This document shows positions 39,162 to 48,214 of a stretch of 64,000 nt of DNA, piece by piece. The position numbers and the translations under genes were made by a program. How positions within the stretch are numbered: position 1 is the stretch's first letter; each line of letters starts with the position of its first letter. Source of the stretch: Methylibium sp035762065 (lineage in GTDB: Bacteria > Pseudomonadota > Gammaproteobacteria > Burkholderiales > Burkholderiaceae_C); assembly GCF_035762065.1 (NCBI RefSeq), contig NZ_DASTPW010000055.1, positions 129,791 to 193,790 of the forward strand. The letters run 5' to 3'. Under the pieces are notes generated by a model. The model saw nothing but the letters and a program-made list of their open reading frames with translations, was not told where the DNA came from and searched no databases.

Positions 39162-42100
39162 ATGACCGACCTGTCCGCCGAATTCCAGGCCCTGGCCGAC
39201 TACCGGCCACGGCGCCTGCTGCGCTTCGTCACCGCCGCGTCCTTGTTCGACGGCCACGACGCCTCGATCAACATCATGCGGCGCATCCTGATGAGCATGG
39301 GCGCCGAGGTGATCCACCTCGGCCACAACCGCTCGGTCGACGAGGTGGTGACCGCGGCGCTGCAGGAGGACGCGCAGGGCATCGCCGTCAGCTCCTACCA
39401 GGGCGGCCACCTCGAGTACTTCAAGTACATGGTCGAGCTGCTGCGCGAGCGCGGCGGCCAGCAGGTGCAGGTGTTCGGCGGTGGTGGCGGCGTGATCGTG
39501 GCGGCGGAGATCCGCGAACTTGCCGCGCTCGGCGTGCGCATCTTCAGCCCCGAGGACGGCCAGCGCCTGGGCCTGCAGGGAATGATCGGCGAGATGCTGA
39601 TGCGCTGCGACCAAGGGCCGGCCGCGGCGCCACCGGGCGGCCTGGCGGAACTGCAGGGCCACAGCGAAGCGGCCTGGCGCGCGCTGGCGCGGACGATCAC
39701 CGCGCTGGAGGACGGCAGCGCGCCGCGGGCGCTGACGGAGGCGCTGCATGCCGCCGCCAAGGACGCGAAGACGCCGGTGCTCGGCGTCACCGGCACCGGC
39801 GGCGCCGGCAAATCGAGCCTGACCGACGAGCTGATCCGCCGCCTGCGGCTGGACCAGGACGACGCGCTGCATCTCGCGGTGATTTCGATCGACCCGAGCC
39901 GGCGCAAGAGCGGGGGCGCGCTGCTGGGCGACCGCATCCGCATGAACGCGATCGGGCCATGGACGAAATCGGCGGGCGGCGCGGCCGGAGCGCATGGCGG
40001 CCGGCGCGTCTACATGCGTTCGCTCGCGACGCGCGAGGCGGGCAGCGAGATCAGCGCGGCGCTGCCCGACGTCATCGCCGCATGCAAGGCGGCCGGCTTC
40101 GATCTGGTGATCGTCGAGACCTCGGGCATCGGCCAGGGCGACGCGGCGATCGTGCCGCTGGTCGACGTGCCGATCTACGTGATGACGCCCGAGTTCGGCG
40201 CTGCCAGCCAGCTCGAGAAGATCGACATGCTCGACTTCGCCGAGTTCGTCGCGATCAACAAGTTCGACCGGCGCGGCGCGGCCGACGCGCTGCGCGACGT
40301 GAGCAAGCAGGTGCAGCGCAACCGCGAGGCCTTCACGCAGCCGGTCGAAGCGATGCCGGTGTTCGGCACGATGGCCAGCCGCTTCAACGACGACGGCGTG
40401 ACCGCGCTGTATCAGGCGCTGAAGCCGCGGCTCGTGGCGCTGGGCCTGCGGCTGCCGGACCCCGCGGGCGGGCGCCTGCCCGCGGTGGGCGTGCGCGCCA
40501 GCAGCCGCCTGCATGCGATCGTGCCGGCCGCGCGCGCGCGCTACCTGGCCGAGATCGCCGACACCCTGCGCAACTACAAGCGGCGCGTGCGGGCGCAGGC
40601 GGCGCTGGCGCGCGAGGTGCAGCAGTTGCGCGCGGCGGCGGCGATGCTTGCCCAGGGCAAGCCCGACAAGCCGCGCGCGGCCGAAGCCGCGATCGACCTC
40701 GCGGTCAAGCGCGAAGCACGGCTCGATGCCGACGCGAGGGAGCTGCTCGCGCAGTGGCCACAGACGCAGCGCGCGTATGCGGGCGACGAGTACGTGGTGA
40801 AGATCCGCCCGGGCTCGACGCAGGAGCGGGAGGTGCGCACCGCGCTCGTCAGCACCAGCCTTTCGGGCACGCGCATCCGCAAGGTCGTGCTGCCGTCCTG
40901 GGAGGACCACGGCGAGCTGCTGAAGTGGCTGATGCTCGAGAACGTGCCCGGCAGCTACCCGTACACCGCCGGCGTCTTCGCGTTCAAGCGCGAAGGCGAA
41001 GACCCGACGCGCATGTTCGCCGGCGAGGGCGACGCCTTCCGCACCAACCGCCGCTTCAAGGTCGTGAGCGAAGGCCTGCCGGCCAAGCGGCTCTCGACGG
41101 CGTTCGACTCGGTCACGCTCTACGGCCACGACCCGGCGCTGCGCCCCGACATCTACGGCAAGGTCGGCAATTCGGGCGTGAGCATCGCCACGCTTGACGA
41201 CATGAAGGTGCTCTACGACGGCTTCGACCTCACGAGCCCGAGCACCAGCGTCAGCATGACGATCAACGGCCCGGCGCCGTCGATCCTGGCGATGTTCATG
41301 AACACCGCCATCGACCAGAACCTCGCCAGGTTCGCGCTGGAACACGGCCGCGAACCGACCGGGACCGAGGCGCGGGAAGTCCGCGCGTGGACGCTCGCGA
41401 ACGTGCGCGGTACGGTGCAGGCCGACATCCTCAAGGAGGACCAGGGCCAGAACACCTGCATCTTCTCGACCGAGTTCTCGCTGAAGGTGATGGGCGACGT
41501 CGCCGAGTGGTTCGTGCAGCACGACGTGCGCAACTTCTATTCGGCGAGCATCAGCGGCTACCACATCGCCGAAGCCGGCGCGAACCCGATCTCGCAGCTC
41601 GCGATGACCTTGAGCAACGGCTTCACCTTCGTCGAGGCTTATCTCGCACGCGGGATGCACATCGACGACTTCGCACCGAACCTGAGCTTCTTCTTCAGCA
41701 ACGGCATGGACCCGGAGTACACGGTGCTCGGCCGCGTGGCGCGGCGCATCTGGGCGGTGAGCATGAAGGAGAAGTACGGCGCGAACGAGCGCAGCCGCAA
41801 GCTCAAGTACCACGTGCAGACCAGCGGGCGCTCGCTGCACGCGCAGGAGATCGCGTTCAACGACATCCGCACGACGCTGCAGGCGCTGATCGCCGTCTAC
41901 GACAACTGCAATTCGCTGCACACCAACGCCTACGACGAAGCGATCACGACGCCCACCGAGGAAAGCGTGCGCCGCGCGATGGCGATCCAGCTCGTCATCA
42001 ACCGCGAGTGGGGGCTGAGCAAGTGCGAGAACCCGAACCAGGGCGCGTTCGTGATCGACGAGCTGACCGAGCTGGTCGAGGAAGCGGTGCTCGCCGAGTT

Positions 42101-42506
42101 CGAGCGCATCAGCGAACGCGGCGGCGTGCTCGGCGCGATGGAGACCGGCTACCAGCGCGGCAAGATCCAGGAGGAGTCGATGCACTACGAGATGCTCAAG
42201 CACACCGGCGAGCATCCGATCGTCGGCGTCAACACCTTCCGCAACCCGCGCGGAGACGCGGTGCCGCAGACGCTGGAGCTCGCGCGCTCGACCGACGAGG
42301 AGAAGCGCTCGCAGCTCGAACGCCTCGCGGACTTCCATGCGCGCCACGCCGCCGAAGCGCCCGCGATGCTGGCGCGGCTGCAGCGCGCGGTGATCGAAGA
42401 CGGCAACGTCTTCGACGTGCTGATGGACGCGGTGCGGTGCTGCTCGCTCGGGCAGATCACGGATGCGCTGTTCGAGGTGGGCGGCCAGTACCGGCGCAGC
42501 ATGTGA
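39162..42506 (+). CDS. icmF: Fused isobutyryl-CoA mutase IcmF (B12 domain - G-protein chaperone - mutase)
   Basis: 1114 residues. N-terminal cobalamin-binding domain (FDGHDASINIMRRILMSMGA, then GGHLEYFKYM and FGGGGGVIV), MeaI-like GTPase with P-loop TGTGGAGKSS (about 210-219) and VIVETSGIGQGDAA, a linker helix region, and the mutase barrel (TSGRSLHAQEIAFNDIRTTL ... NPRGDAVPQTLELARSTDEE). It interconverts isobutyryl-CoA and n-butyryl-CoA (some also isovaleryl/pivalyl-CoA) using adenosylcobalamin, the GTPase gating cofactor loading. Size fits known IcmF (about 1090). Start at ATG 39162 is preceded by GGAGACGACG. The palindrome at 39112 suggests control with branched-chain catabolism. Confidence 0.95.
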   Translation: MTDLSAEFQALADYRPRRLLRFVTAASLFDGHDASINIMRRILMSMGAEVIHLGHNRSVDEVVTAALQEDAQGIAVSSYQGGHLEYFKYMVELLRERGGQQVQVFGGGGGVIVAAEIRELAALGVRIFSPEDGQRLGLQGMIGEMLMRCDQGPAAAPPGGLAELQGHSEAAWRALARTITALEDGSAPRALTEALHAAAKDAKTPVLGVTGTGGAGKSSLTDELIRRLRLDQDDALHLAVISIDPSRRKSGGALLGDRIRMNAIGPWTKSAGGAAGAHGGRRVYMRSLATREAGSEISAALPDVIAACKAAGFDLVIVETSGIGQGDAAIVPLVDVPIYVMTPEFGAASQLEKIDMLDFAEFVAINKFDRRGAADALRDVSKQVQRNREAFTQPVEAMPVFGTMASRFNDDGVTALYQALKPRLVALGLRLPDPAGGRLPAVGVRASSRLHAIVPAARARYLAEIADTLRNYKRRVRAQAALAREVQQLRAAAAMLAQGKPDKPRAAEAAIDLAVKREARLDADARELLAQWPQTQRAYAGDEYVVKIRPGSTQEREVRTALVSTSLSGTRIRKVVLPSWEDHGELLKWLMLENVPGSYPYTAGVFAFKREGEDPTRMFAGEGDAFRTNRRFKVVSEGLPAKRLSTAFDSVTLYGHDPALRPDIYGKVGNSGVSIATLDDMKVLYDGFDLTSPSTSVSMTINGPAPSILAMFMNTAIDQNLARFALEHGREPTGTEAREVRAWTLANVRGTVQADILKEDQGQNTCIFSTEFSLKVMGDVAEWFVQHDVRNFYSASISGYHIAEAGANPISQLAMTLSNGFTFVEAYLARGMHIDDFAPNLSFFFSNGMDPEYTVLGRVARRIWAVSMKEKYGANERSRKLKYHVQTSGRSLHAQEIAFNDIRTTLQALIAVYDNCNSLHTNAYDEAITTPTEESVRRAMAIQLVINREWGLSKCENPNQGAFVIDELTELVEEAVLAEFERISERGGVLGAMETGYQRGKIQEESMHYEMLKHTGEHPIVGVNTFRNPRGDAVPQTLELARSTDEEKRSQLERLADFHARHAAEAPAMLARLQRAVIEDGNVFDVLMDAVRCCSLGQITDALFEVGGQYRRSM

Positions 42507-42779
42507 GCCACGACGTTCCTCACGCGGACGGCCGGTGACGAACCCTTGGTTCGGCATGCGTTTGCGAGACTCCGCGCACCTCCCCGATGCGCACACGAAG
42601 CTTCCACCTGGGGATTCCCTAGTCTTTGCGCCAATCTGAGTCAGGGTCTTGCAGGCCCGCAGTCGCGGTCAGGGTCTGTCCTAGGTGTTTGGGAAAACCT
42701 CCCAGGCATACAAAAGCGTTGGGGAGCGCTACGGAGCAAACCCAAGGCTGTACCCAACCAATCCACTACGGAGACGACG
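42507..42779 (+). promoter_or_regulatory. Upstream region of xoxF
   Basis: 273 bp without a gene. An open frame extends through it into xoxF, but it lacks a ribosome site and codes for nothing recognisable. Direct repeats GTCAGGGTCT occur at 42640-42649 and 42668-42677, 28 bp apart, a plausible activator site. A weak -10-like TACAAA lies at 42709-42714. GGAGACGACG precedes the xoxF ATG, the same leader as icmF. Confidence 0.4.
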
Positions 42780-44600
42780 ATGAAAGTTTCGAAGCATTCG
42801 GGTTGGCGCCTGATGCGCCCCCTGGGTTTGGCGATGCTGGCCGTGCCTGCGCTCGTACACGCGAACGCCGACGTGGAAAAGAACATCGCCAACTCGAAGA
42901 ACTGGGCGATGCAAGCTGGCGACATGTACAACCAGCGCTACAGCAAGCTCAACCAGATCAACAAGGGCAACGTCGGCAAGCTGCAGGTCGCGTGGACGTT
43001 CTCCACCGGCGTGCTGCGCGGCCATGAAGGCTCGCCGCTGGTGATCGACGGCACGATGTACCTGCACTCGCCGTTCCCGAACAAGGTGTTCGCGATCAAC
43101 CTCGACACCCAGAAGATCCTCTGGAAGTACGAACCGAAGCAGGATCCGGCGGTCATTCCGCAGATGTGCTGCGACACCGTCAACCGCGGTCTCGCCTATG
43201 CCGAAGGCAAGGTCGTGCTGCAGCAGGCCGACTCGACGCTCGTCGCGCTCGACGCCAAGAGCGGCAAGGTCGTGTGGTCGGTGAAGAACGGGGACCCGAA
43301 GCTGGGCGCCGTCAACACCAACGCGCCGCATATCTTCAAGGACAAGGTCATCACCGGCATCTCCGGTGGCGAGTGGGGCGTGCGTGGCTTCATCGCGGCC
43401 TACAACCTGAAGGACGGCAAGCAGGCCTGGAAGGGCTACAGCGTCGGCCCCGACGCCGAGATGCTGATCGACCCCGACAAGACCATGACCTGGACCGACG
43501 GCAAGATGGCGCCGGTCGGCAAGGACTCGTCGCTCAAGACATGGAAGGGCGACCAGTGGAAGATCGGCGGCGGCACCACCTGGGGCTGGTACAGCTACGA
43601 CAAGGCCGCGAACCTGATGTACTACGGCACGGGCAACCCGTCGACGTGGAACCCCTCGCAGCGCCCTGGCGACAACAAGTGGTCGATGACCATCTTCGCG
43701 CGTGACGTCGACACCGGCATGGCCAAGTGGGTCTACCAGATGACCCCGTTTGACGAGTGGGACTTCGACGGCATCAACGAGATGATCCTCGCGGACATCC
43801 CGGTGAAGGGCAAGCCGACCAAGGCACTGGTGCACTTCGACCGCAACGGCTTCGCGTACACGATGGACCGCATCAGCGGCGCCCTGCTCGTGGCCGAGAA
43901 GTTCGACCCGAAGGTGAACTGGGCCACGCACGTCGACATGAAGACGGGCCGCCCGCAGGTGGTCAAGCAGTACTCGACGGCGCAGAACGGTCCTGACGTC
44001 AACACCAAGGGCATCTGCCCGGCGGCGTTGGGCTCGAAGGACCAGCAGCCCGCCTCGTTCGACCCGAACACCGGCCTGTTCTACGTGCCGACGAACCACG
44101 TCTGCATGGACTACGAGCCGTTCAAGGTCGAGTACACCGCGGGTCAGCCGTACGTCGGCGCGACGCTGTCGATGTTCCCGGCGCCGGGAAGCCACGGCGG
44201 CATGGGCAACTACATCACCTGGGACGCCGGCAACGGCAAGATCGTCCAGAGCAAGCCGGAGAAGTTCTCGGTGTGGAGCGGCTCGCTCAACACCGCGGGC
44301 GGCATCAGCTGCTACGGCACGCTCGAGGGCTACCTCAAGTGCGTCGACGCAAAGGACATCACCAAGGAGCTGTACAAGTTCAAGACCCCGTCCGGGATCA
44401 TCGGCAACGTGTTCACCTACGAGCACAAGGGCAAGCAGTACCTCGGCGTGTTCTCGGGCATTGGCGGCTGGGCCGGCATCGGCATGGCGGCGGGTCTCGA
44501 GAAGGACACCGACGGCCTGGGTGCGGTCGGCGGCTACAAGGAGCTGAACCAGTACACCGATCTCGGCGGTTCGCTGACGGTGTTCGCGCTGCCGAACTGA
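42780..44600 (+). CDS. xoxF: Lanthanide-dependent methanol dehydrogenase XoxF
   Basis: 606 residues including a signal peptide (cut near ALVHANA/D, about 30). PQQ eight-bladed propeller. Vicinal disulfide cysteines at 130-131 (QMCCDTVNRG). Metal ligands expected for XoxF are present: Glu about 198 (SGGEWGVRG), Asn about 286 (GTGNPSTW), catalytic Asp 328 and the extra Asp 330 (EWDFDG); calcium-type MxaF has Ala in place of the second Asp, so a rare-earth cofactor is expected. It oxidises methanol (and often formaldehyde or other alcohols) in the periplasm, passing electrons to XoxG. Start taken at the ATG with the signal peptide; neighbours xoxG and xoxJ confirm the assignment. Confidence 0.96.
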   Translation: MKVSKHSGWRLMRPLGLAMLAVPALVHANADVEKNIANSKNWAMQAGDMYNQRYSKLNQINKGNVGKLQVAWTFSTGVLRGHEGSPLVIDGTMYLHSPFPNKVFAINLDTQKILWKYEPKQDPAVIPQMCCDTVNRGLAYAEGKVVLQQADSTLVALDAKSGKVVWSVKNGDPKLGAVNTNAPHIFKDKVITGISGGEWGVRGFIAAYNLKDGKQAWKGYSVGPDAEMLIDPDKTMTWTDGKMAPVGKDSSLKTWKGDQWKIGGGTTWGWYSYDKAANLMYYGTGNPSTWNPSQRPGDNKWSMTIFARDVDTGMAKWVYQMTPFDEWDFDGINEMILADIPVKGKPTKALVHFDRNGFAYTMDRISGALLVAEKFDPKVNWATHVDMKTGRPQVVKQYSTAQNGPDVNTKGICPAALGSKDQQPASFDPNTGLFYVPTNHVCMDYEPFKVEYTAGQPYVGATLSMFPAPGSHGGMGNYITWDAGNGKIVQSKPEKFSVWSGSLNTAGGISCYGTLEGYLKCVDAKDITKELYKFKTPSGIIGNVFTYEHKGKQYLGVFSGIGGWAGIGMAAGLEKDTDGLGAVGGYKELNQYTDLGGSLTVFALPN

Positions 44601-44614
44601 TCGGCGCGTGACAA

Positions 44615-44636
44615 GGTGCGGGGTCTGACCCGCACC
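44615..44636 (+). terminator. Hairpin downstream of xoxF, first
   Basis: GGTGCGGG-gtctga-CCCGCACC, a perfect 8-bp stem starting 14 bp after the xoxF stop. No T-run follows directly, so it may be an RNA stabiliser or a pause site. Confidence 0.5.
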
Positions 44637-44645
44637 GGACCTCTC

Positions 44646-44678
44646 GGGGATGGTGAACGGTCAACGCTCACCATCCCC
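44646..44678 (+). terminator. Rho-independent-like terminator/attenuator between xoxF and xoxG
   Basis: Perfect 11-bp stem GGGGATGGTGA / TCACCATCCCC with an 11-base loop, followed by TTCTCGTTT. Together with the preceding hairpin it should end or attenuate most xoxF transcripts before xoxG. Confidence 0.65.
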
Positions 44679-44719
44679 TTCTCGTTTGAACCTTCGTCAT
44701 TTATTCCCCTCTGTTCATC

Positions 44720-45121
44720 ATGACCGTCCGCATCCACCAAGCCCTCATCGCCGCCGTCTTGCTCGGCGCTTCTTCGCTGGCGATGGCGCAGGCCGCCAGC
44801 ACGCCGCTCTACAAGGTCACCGACGGCTACAAGGTCGATGCCGAGACGATGAAGGGCTTTCGCACCTGGCGCGCCGCTGCTTGCGACCGCTGCCACGGCG
44901 CCAACCAGGAAGGCATGGTCGGCCCCTCGCTGATCGCCAGCCTCAAGACGCTGCCGAAGGAAGAATTCGTGAAGGTCGTGCGCGACGGCCGGCTCGACAA
45001 GGGCATGCAGAGCTTCGGCACCAACAAGCAGGTCATGGACAACATGGACCAGCTGTACGCCTACCTCAAGGGCCGCTCCGACGGCGCCATCACCCGCGCG
45101 AAGGTCGAAGAGATCCAATGA
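44720..45121 (+). CDS. xoxG: Cytochrome c XoxG (electron acceptor of XoxF)
   Basis: 133 residues. Signal peptide (LIAAVLLGASSLAMAQA, cut near 25), one haem-c site CDRCH (C55, C58, H59) and likely Met axial ligand in GMQSFGTNKQ. Small single-haem cytochrome immediately after xoxF is the defining partner of lanthanide methanol dehydrogenases. The start has no strong ribosome site. Its last codon overlaps the xoxJ start as ATGA. Confidence 0.92.
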   Translation: MTVRIHQALIAAVLLGASSLAMAQAASTPLYKVTDGYKVDAETMKGFRTWRAAACDRCHGANQEGMVGPSLIASLKTLPKEEFVKVVRDGRLDKGMQSFGTNKQVMDNMDQLYAYLKGRSDGAITRAKVEEIQ

Positions 45122-46011
45122 CGAAGACCGCCGGTTCGTTCCGTGGGGCTCGCGCGCTGTTCGGCGCGCTGGCCTTGGTGATCGCCTCGACGGCGGCGGC
45201 GCCGTCGTTCGCGCAGCAGCAGGACGCGAACGCGCAGCGCAAGGCGTTCCGCGTCTGCCAGGACCCGAACAACCTTCCCTTCTCCAGCACCAAGGGCGAC
45301 GGCATCGAGAACCGGATCGCCGAGCTGTTCGCGAAGGATCTCGGCCTGCCGGTCGAGTACTTCTCCTTCCCGCAGCGCCTGGCCTTCGTGCGCAACACGC
45401 TGCGCTACAAGCTGCCGGGCGAGGACTACCGCTGCGACATCATCATGGGCGTGCCGGCCGGCTTCGACCAGGTCTCGGCGACCAAGCCCTACTACCGCTC
45501 GACCTACGCGATGGTCTACGCGCAAGGCCGCGGCCTCGACGGCGTGCAGTCGATCGACGAGTTCCTCAAGCTGGAGCCGGCGCGCCTGGCCAAGCTGCGC
45601 ATCGGCATCTACGACCGTTCGCCGGCAACCGAGTGGCTCAACAAGCACAAGCTCGTCGAGCAGGGCGTGCCCTACGCGATCATGAACGCCGACCCCGACC
45701 AATACCCCGGCGAAATCCTCGAGAAGGACCTTGCGAGCGGCAAGCTCGACGCCGTGATCGTCTGGGGCCCGATTGCCGGCTACTTCGCGAAGAAGGTCGA
45801 GCAGCCCAAGCTCGTGGTGCTGCCGATGAAGTCGGAGCCCGGCGTCAAGTTCGACTTCCAGATGGCGATGGGCGTGCGCTACGGCGAGCGCGAGTGGAAG
45901 CAGCAGATCGAGGGCCTGATCGAAAAGCGCCAGGCCGAGATCGCCGCGATCCTGCGCGACTACAACGTGCCGCTGCTCGAGCTGCAGCCCGTCGCTGGCG
46001 GCCGGCCGTAA
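45118..46011 (+). CDS. xoxJ: XoxJ, periplasmic binding protein of the methanol dehydrogenase cluster
   Basis: 297 residues. Signal peptide LFGALALVIASTAAAPSFA (cut near 33), then a solute-binding-protein fold (FRVCQDPNNLPFSSTKGDGI, RIGIYDRSPATEWL, DAVIVWGPIAGYFAKK), known as the quinoprotein-dehydrogenase-associated binding protein. Structural work on homologues suggests it helps activate XoxF rather than import a solute. ATG 45118 overlaps the xoxG stop. Confidence 0.92.
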   Translation: MTKTAGSFRGARALFGALALVIASTAAAPSFAQQQDANAQRKAFRVCQDPNNLPFSSTKGDGIENRIAELFAKDLGLPVEYFSFPQRLAFVRNTLRYKLPGEDYRCDIIMGVPAGFDQVSATKPYYRSTYAMVYAQGRGLDGVQSIDEFLKLEPARLAKLRIGIYDRSPATEWLNKHKLVEQGVPYAIMNADPDQYPGEILEKDLASGKLDAVIVWGPIAGYFAKKVEQPKLVVLPMKSEPGVKFDFQMAMGVRYGEREWKQQIEGLIEKRQAEIAAILRDYNVPLLELQPVAGGRP

Positions 46012-46047
46012 GGCTCGCACACGCGCCTTTTGCCCCCGGCCTCGCGG

Positions 46048-47061
46048 ATGAAGTACGCCGCCGCCGTGTCGACGCTCGTCTGCGCCGCGCTGGCGCAGCC
46101 CGCGCTGGCGCAGATCGAACGCTCGACCATGCTCGGCGTCGCGCCGAGCGTGCTGAAGGTCGAAGCGGTGAGCGCCGAAGGCCGCTTTCAGCTCGGCTCC
46201 GGCGTGGTGGTGCGGCGCGGCAAGGTGATCACCAACTGCCACGTGACGCGCAAGGCGCAGCGCATCGACGTCGTGCGCGCCGGCGTGCGCTGGCCCGTCG
46301 CGCGGCAATCCACCGACATCGACAAGGATCTGTGCCTGCTCGACGTGCCGCGCCTCGAAGGCGAAGGCGTGCCGATCGGCCGCAGCCTCGAACTCAAGCC
46401 GGCGCAGGACGTCGTGGCCCTGGGCTACACCGGCGGCGTCGGCGTGCAGCTGAGCGACGGCGACGTGGTGGCCCTGCATCCCTACCGCGGCAGCGCGGTC
46501 GTGCAGACAAGCAACTGGTTCAGCTCGGGTGCAAGCGGCGGCGGGCTGTTCAACGCCGCGGGCGAGCTGATCGGCATCCTCACCTTCCGGCTGCGCGGTG
46601 GCTCGAAGCACTACTTCGCCGCGCCGGCGGACTGGGCCTTGGCGATGCTCGACGACGAGGCGCGCTTCGCCGCCGTCGCGCCCATCGCCGGCCAGAGCTA
46701 CTGGGAGCTGCCGATCGACTCGCAGCCGTACTTCCTTCAAGCTGCCGCGCTCGAGCAGGGCCGGCAGTGGGAGGCGCTCGACCAGCTCGCGCTGCGCTGG
46801 ATGCGGGAGGAACCGGGCGATCCCGAACCGCTCCATCTGCGCGGGGTGGCGCGCGAGGCGCTCGGCGAGACCGACGCGGCGCAGCGCCACTACAAGCAAA
46901 GCCTCGTGCTCGACCCAGGCTACAGCCGCAGCTGGGCGCGGCTCGCCTATCTTTACAAGCGCGAAGGTCAGCTCGGCGAGGCGCGCAGCGCGATCGCGAA
47001 GCTGGCGGCCCTCGATCCGAAACAGGCCCGCGAGATCGCGGCCGAACTGGAGAAGCCATGA
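46048..47061 (+). CDS. Exported trypsin-like serine protease with C-terminal TPR
   Basis: 338 residues. Signal peptide MKYAAAVSTLVCAALAQPALAQ; then an S1/DegP-like protease fold with the triad His65 (ITNCHVTR), Asp94 (DIDKDLCLLDV) and Ser163 (SSGASGGGLF). After about residue 210 come two TPR-like repeats (AALEQGRQWEALDQLALRWM, GETDAAQRHYKQSLVLDPGY). No PDZ domain. TTG upstream at 46030 is less likely than ATG 46048. It lies 36 bp after xoxJ in the same direction and overlaps the next start as ATGA. Likely a periplasmic quality-control or processing protease for the quinoprotein system (inference). Confidence 0.85.
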   Translation: MKYAAAVSTLVCAALAQPALAQIERSTMLGVAPSVLKVEAVSAEGRFQLGSGVVVRRGKVITNCHVTRKAQRIDVVRAGVRWPVARQSTDIDKDLCLLDVPRLEGEGVPIGRSLELKPAQDVVALGYTGGVGVQLSDGDVVALHPYRGSAVVQTSNWFSSGASGGGLFNAAGELIGILTFRLRGGSKHYFAAPADWALAMLDDEARFAAVAPIAGQSYWELPIDSQPYFLQAAALEQGRQWEALDQLALRWMREEPGDPEPLHLRGVAREALGETDAAQRHYKQSLVLDPGYSRSWARLAYLYKREGQLGEARSAIAKLAALDPKQAREIAAELEKP

Positions 47062-47792
47062 CATCACCCGCAGGCGCTGCGCGACGCAGCCGGGCCGGCC
47101 GCACGCTCGGCGTGCTGCTGTTGGTGCTGAGTGCTGCCGCGAGCTCGGGCGCGGCCGAGCCGAGCGAGTTCTCGCCGGCCGAGAAGCTGGTTTTCACCGA
47201 GCACCACCTGGCCAACGTCAAGACGGCGACTTCGCTGCGCTACCGCTTCGTGAAGGCCGGCTCGCTCGAAAGCGGCTTCGAGGACGAGGTGCGGGTGGAC
47301 GTGACGCCGAACGCGCGCGGCCAGAGCGCGGTAAGCGGCAACTTCCTCAGCGGGGAGCGGCGCGAGACGATGCCGGCGATCGACGAGGCGCAATCGAACC
47401 CGGCGATCCTGTACTTCCTGGAGCACGACATCCGCGAGATGGAGCGGCTGACCAAGGGCAAGTCGAACTACTTCCGCAAGCGCATCCGCATGGCGATGGC
47501 CGAAGGCGCGAGCGTGCGCGACACCACCGTGCAGTACCGCGGCGAGTCGCTGGCTGCCAAGGAAGTGAGCCTCGCGCCCTACGAGAGCGACCCGATGCGC
47601 AACCGCTTCGAGAAGTACGCGACCAAGCGCTATGTCTTCGTGATCGCCAGCGGCGTGCCGGGCGGGCTGTACCAGATCCGCACCTCGCTGCCCGGCGCGC
47701 TGCCGGGCGACGCGCCGGTGCTCGAAGAAACGATGACGCTCGCGGGCAGCGAGCCCGTGGCCCGCGCCGCCACACCCAAGAAGAAGCCTTGA
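47058..47792 (+). CDS. Exported protein of unknown function in the xox cluster
   Basis: 244 residues. Long basic N-region then hydrophobic LGVLLLVLSAAASSGAAAE-like core: a Sec signal peptide cut near residue 33. The mature protein is a mix of beta and charged segments (LRYRFVKAGSLESGFEDEVR, FLEHDIREMERLTKGKSNYF, KRYVFVIASGVPGGLYQIRT) and ends in a basic tail (ATPKKKP). No cysteines in the mature part, no known motif. The ATGA overlap with the protease gene shows they are made together. Family not recognised. Confidence 0.8.
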   Translation: MTSPAGAARRSRAGRTLGVLLLVLSAAASSGAAEPSEFSPAEKLVFTEHHLANVKTATSLRYRFVKAGSLESGFEDEVRVDVTPNARGQSAVSGNFLSGERRETMPAIDEAQSNPAILYFLEHDIREMERLTKGKSNYFRKRIRMAMAEGASVRDTTVQYRGESLAAKEVSLAPYESDPMRNRFEKYATKRYVFVIASGVPGGLYQIRTSLPGALPGDAPVLEETMTLAGSEPVARAATPKKKP

Positions 47793-47805
47793 CGAGGAGA
47801 CGCCG

Positions 47806-48192
47806 ATGAGCCCGCACCACCGCTTTGCGCTTTCGCTGTGCCTGATGCTGGCGGCCGCCGCACCGGCCGCCCTCGCGAAGACGAAGGCCCCGCGGGTGAA
47901 CGACTACCCGACCATCGATCGGGTGACCTACGTCCAGAGCTGCATGCGCCAGCACCCTGGCAACTCCTACGAGATGCTGAGCAAGTGCGCCTGCACGCTG
48001 GACAAGATCGCCTCGCAGGTGCCGTTCGCGGAGTTCGAGACGATGGTCACCGCGACCAACGCGAACAGCATCGGCGGCGAACGCGGCAACGAGATCCGCG
48101 ACGCGGAGATCTTGCAGAAGGAGATCCGCCGCTTCCGTGAGCTGCAGACCGCGTCGAAGAAGAGCTGCTTCATCGACGTCGACGCGAAGTAG
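47806..48192 (+). CDS. Small exported Cys-rich protein in the xox cluster
   Basis: 128 residues with ribosome site GAGGAG. Signal peptide LSLCLMLAAAAPAALA (cut near 24). Mature cysteines at about 46 (VQSCMRQH), 61 and 63 (SKCACTL) and 122 (KKSCFID) could form two disulfides. Helical, about 105 residues. Similar small proteins accompany PQQ alcohol dehydrogenase clusters, as far as I recall; no function assigned. Confidence 0.8.
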   Translation: MSPHHRFALSLCLMLAAAAPAALAKTKAPRVNDYPTIDRVTYVQSCMRQHPGNSYEMLSKCACTLDKIASQVPFAEFETMVTATNANSIGGERGNEIRDAEILQKEIRRFRELQTASKKSCFIDVDAK

Positions 48193-48214
48193 GCGTCGGC
48201 CTTCTGTGGCGGGC

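Noticed and set aside
39096..42596. A 1166-codon open frame antisense to icmF
   Set aside because: Mirror frame of a proven gene; Arg/His/Gln-rich, no ribosome site, no domain.
42546..42779. N-terminal extension of XoxF by 78 codons
   Set aside because: No ribosome site; the ATG at 42780 gives a proper signal peptide and lies after a good GGAGACGACG.
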